In this document: one piece after another, positions 34,233 to 42,213 of the stretch
How the letters are laid out: each line of letters begins with the position of its first letter
Position numbering within the stretch: position 1 is the first letter of the stretch
From: Bacillota bacterium
GTDB taxonomy: Bacteria > Bacillota > Clostridia > DSM-8532
Assembly: GCA_023415205.1 (NCBI GenBank)
Contig: JAEZLR010000022.1
Span: forward strand, 108,325 to 172,324
Reading direction: 5' to 3'
DNA length: 64,000 nucleotides
Translations under genes and position numbers: made by a program
Notes under the pieces: generated by a model
What the model saw: only the letters and a program-made list of their open reading frames with translations
What the model was told of the DNA's origin: nothing
The model's database searches: none

Positions 34233-35599
34233 TGAAGCTTGTCGATCTACTTTTCCTTAGCATTAAAAATCTGTGGCGCCATAAGCTTCGTTCCTTTCTG
34301 ACTATTTTAGGGGTTATGATTGGTACCTGTGCTATTGTGATCATGCTCTCACTGGGTATTGCCATGAACCGTAATTTCATGACCCAGGTTAACCAGATGG
34401 GCAATATCATGCAGGTGCAGGTCTATAACTATAACCAAGGGGGGAAGACCCAGGATGGCAATGATATTCCCAAGCTGGATGATAAAATGGTGGCTGAATT
34501 TGAGAAGATCAAGGGCGTTCATGGGGCCACCCCTGTAATAAACATCGATGTTAAAATGCTTGCTGGGAAATACGTTGGTTGGCTTCAGATTATAGGTATC
34601 AAAGCCAATATGTATGAGATTCTGGACATACCTTTAGCCGCCGGACGCGGATTAGAGGAAGGAGACACCAATCAGATGGTGGTGGGAAGCTATGTGCCTC
34701 AGAATTTTTACAATCCTAAAGCCTTTCGTTGGGAGCCTGCCCCTCCCGACTTTAACCTGATGGAGGAAGATACTACCATAAGCTGGGATATGAACTATGG
34801 AGAAAAAAATTCTAGTTCGACCAAATCAAAGAACAGGGTCAAGCCAGTTACGGTTGAGGTTGTGGGCATGGTAGGCCAAAGCGGATCTGAATATGACTGG
34901 TCTGTTCTGATGCCTTTTGAAACTGTCAAGCAGTATCAAAAGGAGATTGAGAAATACAACAAGCAAAACAACGGTAGCTCCGGGGCAGTAAAGATCTACA
35001 GGGATGGCATTTCATCGAGTGGATCCGATGGCGGCTATCAGCGGGTCATCGTAAAAGCAAAGACCATTGACGATGTGGTACCCATCATGGATAAGATCAA
35101 GGAATACGGCTATGAATGCTATAGTCCTATCCAGATGCTGGAGGATATGAAAAAGCAGTCTGCCGGGCTTCGGCAGATCCTTCTGGGCATCGGTATCATG
35201 TCCTTTGTTATTGCGGCCATTGGTATTGCCAATACCATGTACATGTCCATTTATGAGCGGACCCGTGAAATTGGTATTTTCAAGGTTATCGGTGCCAGGC
35301 TCAAGGACATCAAGCATCTTTTCATGCTTGAGGCCTGGTGGATTGGTGTATTTGGAGGCATCATGGGGGTTGGGCTATCCCTCCTTTTGTCCTTCCTTCT
35401 TAATAAGTTCAACATCGGGTTAGGAAGCTCAGTGATATGGACACCGGAGGGCGAAAAAAAGCTGCCTTCCTCCTATATTCCCTTTTATTTGGCCTTTGCC
35501 GCCTTTGCCTTCTCTCCCGTGGCAAGCCTTGTCGCAGGGCTTCTTCCTTCCAGAAGGGCCATGAAGCTCAGTGTCATGCGTGCTTTGCGTCAGGACTAA
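34232..35599 (+). CDS. ABC transporter permease, FtsX/MacB type
   Basis: The 455-residue permease has an N-terminal helix following SIKNLWRHKLRSFLTILGV, a MacB-like external domain (residues about 55-300), and three C-terminal helices with YERTREIGIFKVIGA, the FtsX/MacB signature. Its ATG overlaps the stop of the previous gene by one base (TAATG). With the upstream ATPase it forms a tripartite-like system whose cargo is unknown. Confidence 0.93.
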   Translation: MKLVDLLFLSIKNLWRHKLRSFLTILGVMIGTCAIVIMLSLGIAMNRNFMTQVNQMGNIMQVQVYNYNQGGKTQDGNDIPKLDDKMVAEFEKIKGVHGATPVINIDVKMLAGKYVGWLQIIGIKANMYEILDIPLAAGRGLEEGDTNQMVVGSYVPQNFYNPKAFRWEPAPPDFNLMEEDTTISWDMNYGEKNSSSTKSKNRVKPVTVEVVGMVGQSGSEYDWSVLMPFETVKQYQKEIEKYNKQNNGSSGAVKIYRDGISSSGSDGGYQRVIVKAKTIDDVVPIMDKIKEYGYECYSPIQMLEDMKKQSAGLRQILLGIGIMSFVIAAIGIANTMYMSIYERTREIGIFKVIGARLKDIKHLFMLEAWWIGVFGGIMGVGLSLLLSFLLNKFNIGLGSSVIWTPEGEKKLPSSYIPFYLAFAAFAFSPVASLVAGLLPSRRAMKLSVMRALRQD

Positions 35600-35692
35600 A
35601 AGCTGAGGGCGAGACTGATTAAAATTGCTCATATGGGATGAATGCTCCATAAAAGTGCTCATCCTGTTGAAAAATCTCCCTATAGTGCTATC

Positions 35693-35757
35693 CGGGGGCA
35701 GCGAGGATTGAAATTCCGCTGCCCCCGTGAAAAGCAAAAAAACATTTGCTTTTTTTG
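35693..35757 (+). terminator. Two consecutive hairpins ending the MacB-like operon
   Basis: The first is a perfect 11-bp stem (CGGGGGCAGCG with CGCTGCCCCCG, 35693-35727). The second, AAAGCAAA (35731-35738) with TTTGCTTT (35745-35752), is followed by more T and acts as an intrinsic terminator. Confidence 0.85.
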
Positions 35758-35816
35758 GGCGTATGGTATATTATTCTATATGCCTATCATTTATTTAATC
35801 GGAAGGAGGTCGCGAA

Positions 35817-35933
35817 ATGATCAAAACATTATTACTTAACCTGCATGGATTCAGATTTGAAAATGGGTTTGACATGGTCGCGGCCACCGGCACTTTCATT
35901 ATTGCCAGTAATCCCGGCGTCATGAATTCTTAG
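35817..35933 (+). CDS. 38-codon reading frame ahead of an ABC exporter (possible leader peptide)
   Basis: A very strong ribosome site AAGGAGGT at 35803-35810 lies six bases before ATG 35817, and the frame runs 38 codons to TAG 35931-35933. The product begins MIKTLLLNLHGFRFENGF and ends ASNPGVMNS; it matches no family that I recognise. It stands alone between a terminator and the start of an ABC exporter 156 bases on. In B. subtilis the small gene bmrB upstream of bmrCD works as an antibiotic-sensing leader peptide, and this frame could do likewise; that is inference. Confidence 0.5.
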   Translation: MIKTLLLNLHGFRFENGFDMVAATGTFIIASNPGVMNS

Positions 35934-36088
35934 TTTCGCTTATTTAAAACCCATATTTTTTATCTGAGTCATGCTGGATAAAGGCCTGACTTGTTTTTGG
36001 CATCTCCTGAGGTAATTTTTCTATGTCCTTAGGGGGTTGGTCAATTAAGAACCCTTGCTTTTCCATGGCTTATAAAGGAGGATATAGA

Positions 36089-37891
36089 ATGCTTAAAAAA
36101 TTAAAACTCTTAATGCAGTTCCTGCAAGGAAGCGGTAGAACTTATATTATCAGTATCGCCGCAGTCCTTTTTATGACGGTGTTCGGGGCAATAACACCCC
36201 TTGTCATCAAGATTACTGTGGACTCGGTGATCGGGGATGAACCCCTGAATCTGCCATTCTGGATTAATGGCCTGATGGATTCACTTGGCGGACTGGAGTA
36301 TGTGCGAAGTCATCTTTGGGTACTACTGGTCATCCTGGTGACCATTACGGTACTACAGGGAATATTTATGTATTTGAAGGGAAAGCTGTCGGCGGTAGCC
36401 GCCCAGAATTCCTCAAAAAAGGCAAGAGAGAAGCTTTATGATCACTTGATGCACCTTCCCTTTGACTATCACGTCAAAGCCCAGACCGGTGATATTGTGC
36501 AGCGCTGCACCTCGGACATTGAAACTGTTCAGAACTTTATATCAGGACAGTTGATTGATGCCCTGCAGATTATCATGCAGGTGATTGTGGTCATAGCCAT
36601 TATGGTTTCCATGAGCTTTAAGTACACCCTCATCTCCATTTTGCTGATCCCGATTGTATTGATAATCACCGTTCGGTTCTTTATCAATATGATGAAGATA
36701 TTTCTCAAAACTGATGAAGCCGAAGGCATTATGTCCTCTGCGCTACAGGAAAATCTCACCGGTGTTAGAGTGGTCAAGGCCTTTGGTGCGCAGAATTTTG
36801 AAATGGATAAGTTTGATGAGAAAAATAAGAATTACAAGATGCTCAATCTGAAAATTGTTAAGCTGATGGCTAATTTCTGGAGCGGAACGGATCTTCTGTG
36901 TATGCTCCAGCACGCTCTGGTGTTGACCATAGGCACCTTCTGGGTTGTTAAGGGAGATATCACCATAGGAACCCTCATCGCTTTCTCCTCTTATGCGGGG
37001 ATGCTCGTCTGGCCCTTAAGGAGTCTGGGCCAGATGATGGGCTTCATGGGCCAGTCCTTTGTAGCCCTGGGACGCATCAACGAGGTTTTGGATACCAAGC
37101 CGGAAAACTACACGGAAGGTCTCAAAGATTTTCCCATCAGCGGTGATATTGTTTTTGACAAGGTACACTTTGAGTACGAGGCAGGTAAGCCGATTTTGGA
37201 TGGAGCCAGCTTCAAGATAGAAAAAGGGACGACGGTGGCCATACTGGGGGCCACCGGCTCAGGAAAAAGCTCCCTGGTCCATTTACTGTTGAGGCTTTAT
37301 GATTACCAGGAAGGCCATATAACCATAGACGGAGTAGAGCTTTCCCAAATCAGCAGGGAATGGATTCGTAAGAATGTAGGCATTGTGCTTCAGGAGCCCT
37401 TCCTTTTCTCCAGAACCATTCTTGAGAATATCCGGATAGGGGATGCTTCCGTACAGGATCATGACATCCACAATGCCGCCAGAACGGCATCGGTCCATGA
37501 GGCCATTCTGGAGTTTGAAAAGGGCTACGAAACCATTGTAGGGGAAAGAGGCGTCACCCTTTCAGGCGGGCAGCGTCAGCGTATTGCCATTGCCAGAACC
37601 GTTGCCAGGGATGTCCCCCTTTTGATTTTTGACGATTCCTTAAGTGCTGTGGATACGGAGACAGACGCTCAAATCCGGCAGGCCCTGAGGGAGAGACGAA
37701 AGGATACCACCACCATTATTATCTCACACCGCATTACCACGCTGGCCGAGGCCGATAAAATCCTTGTTTTGGATAAGGGCCGCATAGCAGAATCGGGTAC
37801 TCATGAGGAGCTCATTGCCGGAAATGGCCTGTATAAAAAGATTTGGGAAATACAGAGCTCGCTTGGGGAGGATTTGACGGAGGCTGTGTAA
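36089..37891 (+). CDS. ABC exporter half-transporter with degenerate catalytic site (BmrC/LmrC-like)
   Basis: The 600-residue protein has six membrane helices (residues about 15-310) and a C-terminal ATPase with Walker A GATGSGKSS, signature LSGGQRQRIAIART and Walker B LLIFDDSLSAVD. The catalytic glutamate after Walker B is replaced by aspartate (FDD instead of LDE). The next gene encodes a partner with the normal glutamate. This is the rule in heterodimeric exporters such as BmrCD, LmrCD and TM287/288, which export drugs or lipids. AAAGGAGGATATAGA precedes ATG 36089, fixing the start. Confidence 0.92.
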   Translation: MLKKLKLLMQFLQGSGRTYIISIAAVLFMTVFGAITPLVIKITVDSVIGDEPLNLPFWINGLMDSLGGLEYVRSHLWVLLVILVTITVLQGIFMYLKGKLSAVAAQNSSKKAREKLYDHLMHLPFDYHVKAQTGDIVQRCTSDIETVQNFISGQLIDALQIIMQVIVVIAIMVSMSFKYTLISILLIPIVLIITVRFFINMMKIFLKTDEAEGIMSSALQENLTGVRVVKAFGAQNFEMDKFDEKNKNYKMLNLKIVKLMANFWSGTDLLCMLQHALVLTIGTFWVVKGDITIGTLIAFSSYAGMLVWPLRSLGQMMGFMGQSFVALGRINEVLDTKPENYTEGLKDFPISGDIVFDKVHFEYEAGKPILDGASFKIEKGTTVAILGATGSGKSSLVHLLLRLYDYQEGHITIDGVELSQISREWIRKNVGIVLQEPFLFSRTILENIRIGDASVQDHDIHNAARTASVHEAILEFEKGYETIVGERGVTLSGGQRQRIAIARTVARDVPLLIFDDSLSAVDTETDAQIRQALRERRKDTTTIIISHRITTLAEADKILVLDKGRIAESGTHEELIAGNGLYKKIWEIQSSLGEDLTEAV

Positions 37892-37939
37892 TGGAATCTA
37901 TCTGTGAGCCTATTCCTTACTTAGAAAGGATGAATTTTA

Positions 37940-39763
37940 ATGCATTATGAGGAACAGGAATACAGTAAGCGAATTGATTTCAATACCGTAAAAAAGCTTG
38001 CTGTATTCGCTAAACCCTACAAAAAAGGAATCATCACCCTGATTATTCAGATGGTTCTGCTGGCCTTGGTGGATGCCTATTTCCCCAAGCTCAGCCAGTA
38101 TGCCATAGATCATTTTGCCGTAAACAAGACCCTGGATGGCTTCTGGTTATATTGTCTGGCTGCCTTGGGTCTGGTGGTTTTCCAAGCCCTGAATGTTCGT
38201 TTTATGATTCACAATGCGGGAACCATAGAAAACAGTATTCCCTATGATATTCGTAAAGCGGCCTTCAAGAAGCTCCAGGAGCTTCCGATCTCCTATTATG
38301 ACAGAACCCCGGTAGGATGGCTCATGGCCCGACTGACCTCCGATGTCAGAAGGCTGGGGACCACCCTTTCCTGGCACGTGGTGGATTTCTTCTGGGCCAT
38401 CTTCCTGGTGATCCTGATGACCATCTTCATGCTGGCCACCAATGTGGGCTATGCGTTGCTGGTGCTCTCAGTAGTCCCTTTTTTGGTCATCATCAGCATG
38501 ATTTTTCAGAAGAAAATCCTCCATAATTTCCGAAAAACTCGGAAGTATAACTCGCAGATAACAGCCGGGTTCAATGAAGGAATTACGGGGGCAAAAACCA
38601 TAAAGTCCTTAAGTGCAGAGGAGCATATGCTTGAAGAGTTCCAGAAGGTTACCACCCAAATGAAGAACTTCTCCATCAGAGCGGCAACCATTTCCTCCAT
38701 CTATACTCCCATCATTATATTCCTGGGTAGTATAGCAACGGGGCTGGTGCTCTGGAAGGGCGGCTTTGATGTGCGGAACCATATCACCAGCTATGGAACG
38801 CTGGTGCTGTTCAGCTCCTATGCGGTGCAGTTCTTCGAGCCTATAAAACAGTTTGCGAGAGTGTTTACAGAGCTTCAGTATACTCAGGCCTCCGCAGAAC
38901 GTGTTGTTACATTATTGGAAACTGAGAATGATATCAAGGATAATGAGGCTGTAGCACAGCGCTTTGGGACCATGTTTGACTCCAACCGTGAGGAATGGCC
39001 GGAGTTCAAGGGAGACATTGAATTTAAGAATGTCACCTTCCGCTATAGGGAAGGGGGAAACATCCTGGAAAACTTCAATCTCACCATTAAGGCGGGTGAA
39101 AAAATAGCTCTGGTGGGAGAGACCGGCTCGGGGAAAACCACCCTGGTCAACCTGGCCTGCCGCTTCTACGAGCCCACCGAAGGTGAAATTCTCATCGACG
39201 GTGTGGACTATCGTGAGCGGCCGCTTCTTTGGATGTATTCCAATATCGGTTATGTCCTACAGGAGCCCCATCTCTTTAGCGGTACGGTAAGGGAGAATAT
39301 TGCCTACGGACGTCAGGGGGCAACCCCCGCAGATATAGAAGCAGCGGCCAAGATTGTCAATGCCCATGATTTTATTGCCAATCTGGAGCATGGCTATGAA
39401 TCGGAGGTAGGGGAGCGGGGAAGCCGTTTGTCCACTGGACAGAAGCAGCTTGTATCCTTTGCCCGTGCCATTCTGTCCGACCCTGGCATGTTTGTTCTGG
39501 ATGAGGCCACTTCTTCTGTGGATACTGAGACGGAGCACCTGATACAGGATGCCCTCAACAAGGCCCTGGAGGGGAGAACCAGCTTTATCATCGCCCACAG
39601 GCTTTCCACCATACGCTCGGCTGACCGCATTCTGGTTATCGACAAGGGGCGGATTATTGAAGAAGGAACGCACAAGCAGCTTATACGTAAAAAGGGTCAT
39701 TATTATCACCTATATACCAATCAATTGATCGAAGAGCAGGAAAAAACGGCCTTCGCACAATAA
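37940..39763 (+). CDS. ABC exporter half-transporter, catalytic partner (BmrD/LmrD-like)
   Basis: The 607-residue protein has six membrane helices and an ATPase with Walker A GETGSGKTT, Walker B MFVLDEATSSVDT with the catalytic glutamate, and an unusual signature LSTGQKQLVSFARA (T in place of G). A non-standard signature here together with the missing glutamate in the partner gives one degenerate and one active ATP site. GAAAGGATG lies upstream. It follows the partner gene by 48 bases. The substrate is unknown; a multidrug role is likely from the family. Confidence 0.92.
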   Translation: MHYEEQEYSKRIDFNTVKKLAVFAKPYKKGIITLIIQMVLLALVDAYFPKLSQYAIDHFAVNKTLDGFWLYCLAALGLVVFQALNVRFMIHNAGTIENSIPYDIRKAAFKKLQELPISYYDRTPVGWLMARLTSDVRRLGTTLSWHVVDFFWAIFLVILMTIFMLATNVGYALLVLSVVPFLVIISMIFQKKILHNFRKTRKYNSQITAGFNEGITGAKTIKSLSAEEHMLEEFQKVTTQMKNFSIRAATISSIYTPIIIFLGSIATGLVLWKGGFDVRNHITSYGTLVLFSSYAVQFFEPIKQFARVFTELQYTQASAERVVTLLETENDIKDNEAVAQRFGTMFDSNREEWPEFKGDIEFKNVTFRYREGGNILENFNLTIKAGEKIALVGETGSGKTTLVNLACRFYEPTEGEILIDGVDYRERPLLWMYSNIGYVLQEPHLFSGTVRENIAYGRQGATPADIEAAAKIVNAHDFIANLEHGYESEVGERGSRLSTGQKQLVSFARAILSDPGMFVLDEATSSVDTETEHLIQDALNKALEGRTSFIIAHRLSTIRSADRILVIDKGRIIEEGTHKQLIRKKGHYYHLYTNQLIEEQEKTAFAQ

Positions 39764-39773
39764 TCGGTATAAA

Positions 39774-39812
39774 ACAAAGGGGCGGTCTACTGTTTTGAGA
39801 CAGCCCCTTTGT
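39774..39812. terminator. Bidirectional terminator between ABC exporter and sensor gene
   Basis: ACAAAGGGGC (39774-39783) pairs perfectly with GCCCCTTTGT (39803-39812) between two convergent genes. Confidence 0.75.
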
Positions 39813-39828
39813 CTATGAACAAATCAGC

Positions 39829-41673
39829 TTAAATCACTTTGTATTTCTTCTGTTTATATTCCAGCAGGTTCTGTTCGGCCTTATGGTAGATGGCATCAAA
39901 ATCATTATCCACATTGCCCAGGGCGGACCCCCAGCTAAAGCTAATGGCATAGGGCTTATCAATGGTCGTGTTAAGCTCGTTAAGGCCCTTGATAAAGCGG
40001 TTGCCAATGGTTTTGATGGGGTCATTCTGAATGTTTTTTACCATAATCACGTAGCGTTCACAGCTTTGATGTGAAAGGAAGTCATCATCCCGGATGGAGT
40101 TGGACAATATCTGAGAAACCTTTGAAAGGGTGAATTCACCTTCATCAAAACCGTATTTGGAATTAATATCATAAAAGTTGTCTATCTCCACCAGGATGAG
40201 CACATAATCCCCCGTGCTGCTTCTGCGGTGCTGAAGCATATTGGCGGCAAGAAAGCGAAGATGGGTGAGCTTATCCAGGTTTTCTTTTACCGTCAGCTCG
40301 TTCAGTCGCTTATTGGATATTTTAAGGCTTTCATGGGCATCCAGAAGCCTTTTTTCAATCTCCTTCTGCTCCCTCGCCTGGTATTGGCTTCCCATATAGT
40401 GGCAGAGTTCCAGCCCCAGGTCGTCAATGAAAGGCGCCATGGCTTCATAGGCCGATATAAGCAGAAAACCAAACTGGTGCTTACTAAAGAAAAGAGGTTT
40501 TATGAGCACCGGCTCCTGCATGTCTTCCAAAAACTGATCAGGCAGGATATCAGAGAATAAAAAGGGCTTGGGATATGAAATGAGCTTTCCACGGGAATAT
40601 CCGTAGAATATAGTGCCTTTGATGTGGGAATGGGATTGAGTATCGTCAAAGGGAAGGGCCTCAGGGTAGCATACAATAAAGCAATGGGAAATATTGTTTT
40701 CCTTAAGATAGCTGGTAAGCTCTCTGTTAAGCTCTTCGGCGCTAAGCAACTGAAGCCGGCCGTTTAGTCGATAGGAGCTGATATAGGGAAAGGGGGCTTC
40801 TTTTTTGAGTGCATCTTCTAGCTTACAGCCGCAGGATTCCCGGACAAGAAGCTCAGGATCAACCAGATATGTCTTGTTGTTCTGGTGGCTGAAGATAAGC
40901 TCAAACAGGGCTGCAACCGCCTTCTTTGCAATCAGGTCAAAGCGCTGATTAACGGTGGTGATTAAGGGGGAGCAATAATCCAGAAGGCCTGTCCCGTCAA
41001 ACCCCGATACAGCGACATCCTCAGGCACACGAATTCCATTATCGTTAAAGCAACGAATTGCTGCCAGCGCCATTTCATCATTAGCACAAACCACGGCATC
41101 AATCTCTCGGCGTTTAATAGGCTCTAGCAGATTCTTGGCGTGATTATATCCGGACATATAGCCAAAGCTGCCCTCCAGAGTAAACTCCTGGCGTAAAGAG
41201 AGGCCTTTTTGTTGAATTATTTCTAAAAAGGCATTCTGGCGATCAAGGGATTCTGGATGGGACAAGGGTCCACCGATATGAGCAAATTTAGAATAGTTAT
41301 GGACATCAATAAGATGCGAAACTATTTTTTTGAAGCCTTCAGCATTATTGAGCGCAATGGAAGGAACACCCGCATAATCCACACCTATGGAGACCACGGG
41401 GAGATCCACTGTATGGGCGAACTTTTCCACTAGCTCATTACCGCAGCTAAAATTAATGGAGCTCGAGAGAATGATCAACCCATCCAAGCGCTCCCTGTGA
41501 ACGATTCTGAAGAGTGTATTGCTTGTCACATTATCAGGGGAATTATTGTCAAAGCTATGTCCTTCCAGGACAATAAGGCTCGCCTTACGTGCTTTGACCT
41601 CCTGCGAGATCCATTTATAGATGCTTAAGCAATAGCTGCTGTCAAAAACACCTATGATTAGACCAATTCTCAT
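39829..41673 (-). CDS. HTH-less LacI-type ligand-binding protein fused to a degenerate GGDEF domain
   Basis: The 614-residue protein starts directly with a LacI/periplasmic-binding-like sensor (residues 1-285; DGLIILSSS, VSIGVDYAG, AHIGGPLSHPES, VCANDEMALAAIRCFNDNGI, DVAVSGFDG) without the usual N-terminal helix-turn-helix. A middle region and a coiled coil (about 425-450) follow. A GGDEF-like domain comes last (FDEGEFTLSKVSQIL). Its active-site GGDEF is replaced by SCERY at 537-541, so it should not make c-di-GMP. No signal peptide is present, so it is cytoplasmic. AGGTG is upstream of the ATG. It may sense a sugar inside the cell and act through protein contacts. Confidence 0.85.
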   Translation of the reverse strand: MRIGLIIGVFDSSYCLSIYKWISQEVKARKASLIVLEGHSFDNNSPDNVTSNTLFRIVHRERLDGLIILSSSINFSCGNELVEKFAHTVDLPVVSIGVDYAGVPSIALNNAEGFKKIVSHLIDVHNYSKFAHIGGPLSHPESLDRQNAFLEIIQQKGLSLRQEFTLEGSFGYMSGYNHAKNLLEPIKRREIDAVVCANDEMALAAIRCFNDNGIRVPEDVAVSGFDGTGLLDYCSPLITTVNQRFDLIAKKAVAALFELIFSHQNNKTYLVDPELLVRESCGCKLEDALKKEAPFPYISSYRLNGRLQLLSAEELNRELTSYLKENNISHCFIVCYPEALPFDDTQSHSHIKGTIFYGYSRGKLISYPKPFLFSDILPDQFLEDMQEPVLIKPLFFSKHQFGFLLISAYEAMAPFIDDLGLELCHYMGSQYQAREQKEIEKRLLDAHESLKISNKRLNELTVKENLDKLTHLRFLAANMLQHRRSSTGDYVLILVEIDNFYDINSKYGFDEGEFTLSKVSQILSNSIRDDDFLSHQSCERYVIMVKNIQNDPIKTIGNRFIKGLNELNTTIDKPYAISFSWGSALGNVDNDFDAIYHKAEQNLLEYKQKKYKVI

Positions 41674-41828
41674 ATAACACCTGCAGCCTTTACCCTCTTT
41701 GGATAATTTCTATCTGAGAACATATTACCACCTTTAGCCATAAAATAACATATAAAGCTTATAGACTTTTGATAATATTTGGGTTATTTTATACAAAAGT
41801 AGGACCTTTTTAGAAGGGATTTTTTCCG

Positions 41829-41857
41829 TTGACGGAACATGTAAAAATGACTATAAT
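41829..41857 (+). promoter_or_regulatory. Promoter of the M-box/corA transcript
   Basis: TTGACG (41829-41834) and a perfect TATAAT (41852-41857) are 17 bases apart. The -35 box lies inside the 14-bp palindrome TTCCGT-TG-ACGGAA (41824-41837), which may be an operator. Transcription would begin near 41864. Confidence 0.8.
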
Positions 41858-41884
41858 TGAGTTGACTTAAAGTCTTTTATAATC

Positions 41885-42032
41885 TCTATTAGGTGAGGCT
41901 CCTATACAGATAAATGCTGCTGCCCGGAAACGTCGAGAGACGCCAATGGGTTAACAGACTCTGCCGAATTAAGGTTTTGTCTAATGTAGCTGGTTGATAC
42001 CTAAGCTGTATAGTGTCAAAGCTCAATGACGG
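41885..42032 (+). promoter_or_regulatory. M-box (ykoK) magnesium riboswitch
   Basis: The sequence shows the M-box landmarks in order: TTAGGTGAGGCTCCTATAC, then TGCTGCTGCCCGGAAACGTC, GAGAGACGCCAATGGGTTAA, then TAATGTAGCTGGTTGATACC and AGTGTCAAAGCTC. M-boxes fold when magnesium is plentiful and shut off expression. Here the terminator follows at 42065-42087 and corA lies downstream, which fits Mg2+-starvation control of uptake. Confidence 0.95.
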
Positions 42033-42064
42033 GAGTGTGATCATTATGGATAGTAGTGATGGGT

Positions 42065-42087
42065 ATCCGCTCCGGCGGATTTTTTTA
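42065..42087 (+). terminator. M-box expression-platform terminator
   Basis: ATCCGC-TCCG-GCGGAT is followed by a run of seven T (42080-42086). Confidence 0.9.
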
Positions 42088-42101
42088 TAGCTTCATTTCA
42101 T

Positions 42102-42175
42102 GCAGGCTGAGAGAATCAAATCTCCAGGCCCAAATTCGGGGAACAAACCTGCAAGAGCCCCTTTAGGGCATTTTT
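42102..42175 (+). promoter_or_regulatory. Second structured leader element between M-box and corA
   Basis: GCAGG (42102-42106) pairs with CCTGC (42148-42152), enclosing two smaller hairpins: CTGAGA/TCTCCAG with one bulge, and CCC-AAATT-CGGG. Directly after comes GCCC-CTTTA-GGGC with ATTTTT (42157-42175), a weak terminator. It does not match a riboswitch class that I know. Confidence 0.45.
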
Positions 42176-42213
42176 CAAAGAGGTGATTTTATAGAAGGAA
42201 GGTGATTTCCGTG

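Noticed and set aside
42102..42152. TPP riboswitch upstream of corA
   Set aside because: Only the short string CTGAGA matches; the second TPP signature and overall fold are missing.
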